A stretch of DNA of 38,323 nt, taken from the NCBI GenBank assembly GCA_026982395.1, contig JALSHD010000192.1, forward strand, positions 1 through 38,323, written 5' to 3'. The notes below the pieces were generated by a model that was not told the origin of the DNA, ran no database searches, and worked only from the letters and a program-made list of their open reading frames with translations. The position numbers and the translations under genes were made by a program. The stretch comes from Chromatiales bacterium (GTDB taxonomy: Bacteria; Pseudomonadota; Gammaproteobacteria; Thiohalospirales; Thiohalospiraceae). Shown one piece after another: positions 35,056 through 38,323 of the stretch (position 1 is its first letter; every line of letters begins with the position of its first letter).

Positions 35056-35107
35056 TCCCTCCCACTGCACTGTACAATCAGCGATTCTGAACTCCGCACA
35101 AATATCC

Positions 35108-36589
35108 ATGCTGAATATCCCTTTTGAAAACACCCACCTCCGTCTTGGCGAGGCATTTTATGTAAAAACACGACCGACCCCTGTTGCACAGCCAAAATTC
35201 GTGATTTTCAATGTTGAGCTTGCGGAACAGCTGGGGCTGGGCGGGGCGGGTCTGGATTCACCGGAAGGGCTGGCGATGTTTTCCGGAAACCTGGTTCCGC
35301 CAGGCGCGGAACCCGTTGCCATGGCCTATGCCGGCCATCAATTCGGTCATTTCAATCAGCAATTGGGTGACGGGCGGGCATTACTACTTGGGGAAATAGT
35401 TACTCCCGATGGCATGCGCCATGACATCCAGCTGAAGGGTTCCGGACCGACGGCTTTCTCCCGCAGAGGTGATGGCCGGTCTGCATTGGGACCTGTGTTG
35501 CGGGAGTATCTGGTCAGTGAAGCGATGGCGGCATTGGGTGTGCCAACTACCCGCGCCCTGGCAGCGGTGACCACCGGGGAGGATGTGGTACGCATGAAGC
35601 CTCTGCCCGGTGCCATTCTGACGCGCATTGCAACAAGTTATGTGCGTGTTGGTACTTTCCAGTATTTCGCTTTCCGCGGTGACAAGAGAGCGGTTCAAAA
35701 GCTCGCCAATTATGTCATACGGCGCAATTACCCCGATGTGCTCAATACGGAGCACAATCCTTATATTGCTTTTCTGGCAGCAGTAATTGAACGCCAGGCC
35801 GCTTTGATCGCCCGCTGGATGCAGCTCGGTTTTATCCATGGTGTTATGAATACAGATAATATGTCAGTGGCGGGAGAAACCATTGATTTTGGACCCTGTG
35901 CCTTTATGGATGGTTTCAATCAACAACAGGTTTACAGCTCGATTGACCGCAATGGCCGTTATGCCTATGGCAATCAACCCGCCATCGGAAAATGGAATCT
36001 GGCCCGTCTGTCGGAAACCCTGCTGCCGCTTTTGGCAGAAAATTCCGCAGATGCTATAGTAATCGCTCAAGACCTTTTGCATATTTACCAGGAAAAATAT
36101 GAATATTACTGGCTTTCCGGGATGCGGAAAAAGATTGGTCTGTTTGTCGCACGGGAAACAGACAAACCACTAATCGAGAAGCTTTTGAGCATAATGGATA
36201 AACAACAGGCTGACTTTAGCCTGACTTTCCACTATTTGTCGCAACTGAGTGGTGGGCAGAATGGATCTGACAACAAAATCCGGTCTCTTTTCAACCAGTC
36301 AGAAGATTTTGATCGCTGGCTTGCGGAGTGGCGTGTCCGTTTAACCGAAGATGTGTTGAGTGATGACAGGCGACAACAAAAAATGCAAGCCATCAATCCG
36401 GTCTGTATACCCCGAAATCATCAGATTGAGGCAGCTATCCGAGCCGCCGAAGAACAAGGTGATTTTTCACCTTTTCGTGAACTGCATACAGTTCTGACAA
36501 ATCCGTACAAACTGCAATTGGGGAAAGAGCGCTACATGCAGTCACCGCGCACAGAAGAGATTGTGCACCAGACTTTTTGCGGAACCTGA
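35108..36589 (+). CDS. selO: Protein adenylyltransferase SelO (YdiU family)
   Basis: SelO is a pseudokinase that transfers AMP to Ser, Thr or Tyr of target proteins. The 493-aa protein has YAGHQFGHFNQQLGDGRA, LKGSGPTAFSRRGDGR and the nucleotide-site segments HGVMNTDNMS and DFGPCAFMD. The third residue from the end is Cys491 in FCGT, the position of selenocysteine in animal SelO, so the bacterial form uses cysteine. ATG 35108 gives a standard N-terminus. It stands alone between dtd and a 722-bp non-coding stretch. Confidence 0.95.
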   Translation: MLNIPFENTHLRLGEAFYVKTRPTPVAQPKFVIFNVELAEQLGLGGAGLDSPEGLAMFSGNLVPPGAEPVAMAYAGHQFGHFNQQLGDGRALLLGEIVTPDGMRHDIQLKGSGPTAFSRRGDGRSALGPVLREYLVSEAMAALGVPTTRALAAVTTGEDVVRMKPLPGAILTRIATSYVRVGTFQYFAFRGDKRAVQKLANYVIRRNYPDVLNTEHNPYIAFLAAVIERQAALIARWMQLGFIHGVMNTDNMSVAGETIDFGPCAFMDGFNQQQVYSSIDRNGRYAYGNQPAIGKWNLARLSETLLPLLAENSADAIVIAQDLLHIYQEKYEYYWLSGMRKKIGLFVARETDKPLIEKLLSIMDKQQADFSLTFHYLSQLSGGQNGSDNKIRSLFNQSEDFDRWLAEWRVRLTEDVLSDDRRQQKMQAINPVCIPRNHQIEAAIRAAEEQGDFSPFRELHTVLTNPYKLQLGKERYMQSPRTEEIVHQTFCGT

Positions 36590-36602
36590 CAAATCCGAAG
36601 GC

Positions 36603-36690
36603 CTGTCCAATAGTATGGCGAAAAAATTCTGTAACTTGGCGTATCGCCAGAGGGCGGACCAGGACAGAAAAAAGTTCGCCTCACCTTTTT
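36603..36690 (+). terminator. Structured region after selO, possible terminator
   Basis: Nested stems GGCGAA (36617-36622)/TTCGCC (36675-36680) and TTCTGT (36627-36632)/ACAGAA (36664-36669) enclose a hairpin TGGCG-TAT-CGCCA (36637-36649). An alternative stem CTGTCC (36603-36608)/GGACAG (36662-36667) is exclusive with the second. A T6 run (36685-36690) lies 5 bp after. It may end selO transcription or be the end of a lost mobile element. Confidence 0.4.
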
Positions 36691-36794
36691 TCACACATTA
36701 GCAGCAAACCAAACCTTCTTGTCTAACGGTATTTTGGCCCGGGTTCGGGTTGTTTGGAACAGCTCTCGACCAATCAAAGGGCACCCCTGAAAAT

Positions 36795-36825
36795 ACACTT
36801 TTCCGCGATAGCGGCATCAGCCCCG
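36795..36825. repeat. Hairpin repeat, copy 2
   Basis: TCCGCGATAGCGG (36802-36814), identical to 35034-35046, is again preceded by ACAC and followed by AGCCC at similar spacing. The stem here is CCGC/GCGG around GATA. The outer stem of copy 1 is not conserved. Confidence 0.45.
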
Positions 36826-36917
36826 TGCCCGAATCCTATACACCACGCTTCTCGGAAGTCGCTCTATGCATTGTTCTCGGCTCTGGCTTTCTACTTTGTT
36901 CTATCTCGTCCATCCAT

Positions 36918-37040
36918 GGGCTCGTACCCCCTGCGTCCATGCAGTTGTGTGCACGGGGCTTTCTTGCTCTCGTGGAAAAATCTCTGTTTATAGAGATGCC
37001 CTGAAAGAGAGTGTGGTAGCCTATATCACGGTATCAAAAC
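36918..37040 (+). ncRNA. Candidate structured RNA element, copy 2
   Basis: This is the partner of 103-221. The conserved hairpin is ATCTCT (36980-36985)/AGAGAT (36992-36997) with a 6-nt loop. Compared with copy 1, an A-T pair becomes T-A and a T-G pair becomes T-A, keeping the stem. GGGC (36956-36959) can pair with GCCC (36998-37001), and CTCTC (36967-36971) with GAGAG (37007-37011), where copy 1 has a G-U in place of one C-G pair. It ends 271 nt upstream of the Calx-beta lipoprotein gene. A dispersed repeat cannot be excluded. Confidence 0.4.
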
Positions 37041-37311
37041 AAAGGCTGATCTGTCATGAAACTTCAGGAACGAGATCCGTTTCACAGATTGGCCGGATAT
37101 CAGGTGATACAGTTCGCGAAGAAAACAAGAAAAGCGCGATATCGAGTCTTTTGATTCGTGCGGCAGCGGAAAGCAGTTAATTACCACCCGCAGAAATGTA
37201 CCGTTCTGATGACCCCGTTTCAAATTCGGAGCCCAGATTGTGGGGTATTCAGCAAAGGGTGCTTCCCGTCAGGCAAGGAAATGCATTGATAACTACTCTA
37301 TTGGATAAAAA

Positions 37312-38323
37312 ATGTTGAATATACCTATATCACTTCGGTTGGCCGCGACCATTTTTTTTACTGTTTTGTTGGCTGCATGTCAGGAAAGCTCGCCCAATCC
37401 TTCCGAAAATCCGGGTTATGTTGCCAGTAGCGTCTGGCCTGGAGTAGGCGTGTCATCCGTTTCCGTGGAGGAAGGGGATGATGGTGTAACCGAGCTGGGT
37501 TTTACGATCTATCTGAATACAGCCTCCGCGCAGGATATCTCTGTAGACTACAAGACAGTTGACGGCTCTGCTATTGCAGGTGTTGATTACAACGCAGTAG
37601 CCGGGACGGCGATTATCCCCAGGGACAGCAATTCGGTTGAGGTTCGGGTTGAGATACTCGGTGACTATGAGGCCGAAGAGGATGAGAGTCTGAAACTTGT
37701 CCTGAGCAATCCGAAAAATGCTGTGATAAACAATGTTGAGGCCATGGCAATTATTGTCGATGACGATGTTGAACTCGACAATAACAGGCCTCCATCTTCT
37801 GCCCCGCCACCGCCACCGCCACCGCCACCGCCACCGCGAATCAATATTGCCTCAGCATCTACCGAAGAAGGGGACAATGGAACCAGAGTGCTTGTATTTG
37901 CCATCACTCTGGATCGGGCTGCAGACAGGGATGTGTCCGTAGAATTCACCACAACTGATGGAACGGCTACTGCTGGTAGTGATTATCAGGCCACCAGCGG
38001 TGAACTGGTTTTCCCGCAAGGAGCAACTTCTGGCACCGTGGCGGTTAGCATTCTTGGTGATTCCGAGCTGGAGAGCAACGAAACCTTCCGTATGCGGCTG
38101 AGCAACCCGGTCAACGCGGGCCTGCAGACTGCCGAGGCGACCGGCACCATCCGGAACGATGACGCTGCTCCGCTGCCGCAGATCCGCATCAACGCTGCCT
38201 CGGTGGAAGAGGGGAACAGCGGCACCAAAACAGTCGCGTTTTCTGTCGCCCTGGATCGTGCTGCGGACAAGGAGGTGAGCGTAAGATTCGCCACGGCAGA
38301 CGGCAGCGCCCGGGCGGGCAGCG
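37312..38323 (+). CDS. Calx-beta repeat lipoprotein (partial, runs off the window)
   Basis: From ATG 37312 the frame is open to the window end, at least 337 codons. A signal peptide ends LLAAC (lipidated Cys23). Calx-beta modules lie at about residues 46-150, 177-280 and from 284 on, each with the DGSA/DGTA-AGVDY or AGSDY pattern and a closing DD. An 11-proline run (165-175) separates modules one and two. Such proteins bind calcium and are often surface adhesins. The third module looks more GC-rich than the first, suggesting repeats added at different times. The C-terminus is unknown. Confidence 0.8.
   Translation, partial: MLNIPISLRLAATIFFTVLLAACQESSPNPSENPGYVASSVWPGVGVSSVSVEEGDDGVTELGFTIYLNTASAQDISVDYKTVDGSAIAGVDYNAVAGTAIIPRDSNSVEVRVEILGDYEAEEDESLKLVLSNPKNAVINNVEAMAIIVDDDVELDNNRPPSSAPPPPPPPPPPPRINIASASTEEGDNGTRVLVFAITLDRAADRDVSVEFTTTDGTATAGSDYQATSGELVFPQGATSGTVAVSILGDSELESNETFRMRLSNPVNAGLQTAEATGTIRNDDAAPLPQIRINAASVEEGNSGTKTVAFSVALDRAADKEVSVRFATADGSARAGS
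37804..37836 (+). repeat. Hexanucleotide tandem repeat encoding polyproline
   Basis: CCGCCA repeats five times followed by CCG, giving eleven proline codons in the Calx-beta lipoprotein. Gain or loss of units keeps the frame and would change linker length. Runs like this depend on EF-P for translation, and efp, epmA and epmB are in this window. Confidence 0.8.

Larger units (their letters stand above)
36590..37311. other. 722-bp non-coding stretch between selO and the Calx-beta gene
   Basis: Short open frames exist but lack ribosome binding sites, domain features or support, so I call none. It contains a structured 3' region (36603-36690), a repeat copy (36795-36825) and the second copy of the candidate RNA (36918-37040). 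About 270 bp then remain before the next gene, where I see nothing definite. Confidence 0.6.

Noticed and set aside
36750-37180. Short open frames in the gap after selO
   Set aside because: They overlap each other in two frames, lack ribosome binding sites and domain features, and coincide with the structured RNA candidate.
37665-37952. Polyglycine open frame on the - strand
   Set aside because: It is the complement of the proline-coding hexanucleotide repeat inside the Calx-beta gene.

Overview
The window is a chromosomal segment of a gammaproteobacterium with roughly even base composition. Gene families, gene order and the closeness of the housekeeping proteins to E. coli and Pseudomonas homologues all fit this. 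Features such as hisB-H-A-F-I-E-hinT-tatABC, divergent efp/epmB and a FimX-like protein suggest a free-living or symbiotic, possibly Chromatiales-like, lineage; that placement is inference. I see no rRNA, tRNA, insertion sequence, prophage or CRISPR array.

Layout. (1) 1-4022, + strand: a structured leader, then lgt-thyA-folA, two YbjQ-family genes and an M48 metalloprotease, closely packed. (2) 4201-9528, - strand: hisB-hisH-hisA-hisF-hisI-hisE-hinT-tatA-tatB-tatC, mostly with overlapping start and stop codons; an unrecognised 244-aa gene and a DUF1249 gene lie upstream on the same strand. (3) 11025-13521: psd, a small alanine-zipper lipoprotein, and a convergent L,D-transpeptidase. (4) 13735-17969: an unknown lipoprotein, then the EF-P module (epmA and efp on -, epmB divergent on +) and a GNAT acetyltransferase. 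(5) 18257-25842: a FimX-like degenerate REC-PAS-GGDEF-EAL protein, htpX, a membrane class III adenylate cyclase coupled to a TPR-like lipoprotein, and an amidotransferase of the N-acetylglutaminylglutamine amide type. (6) 26347-32464: a large lipoprotein plus a Tat-exported DUF1501 protein on +, facing a - strand operon of TlpA-like thioredoxin, DUF4266 lipoprotein, DUF3570 outer-membrane protein and ApbE flavin transferase. (7) 32710-38323: typA-dtd, selO, a 722-bp non-coding stretch, and the start of a Calx-beta repeat lipoprotein that runs off the window.

How the parts connect. Lgt lipidates prolipoproteins, and at least six probable lipoproteins are encoded here. TatABC exports folded proteins, and the DUF1501 protein has a twin-arginine signal. 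EpmB and EpmA make and attach beta-lysine to Lys34 of EF-P. The L,D-transpeptidase faces a Lpp/OprI-like protein that ends in lysine, the residue such enzymes join to peptidoglycan in E. coli.

The most interesting signals are: (a) two intergenic copies, at 103-221 and 36918-37040, of what looks like one structured RNA or dispersed element, with a hairpin supported by compensatory changes and a possible pseudoknot; and (b) the thioredoxin/DUF4266/DUF3570/ApbE operon, where the DUF3570 protein carries a DTITGAT sequence that resembles an ApbE flavinylation site and the DUF4266 lipoprotein ends in a Gly/Cys-rich tail. All statements come from reading the sequence; no database search was run.
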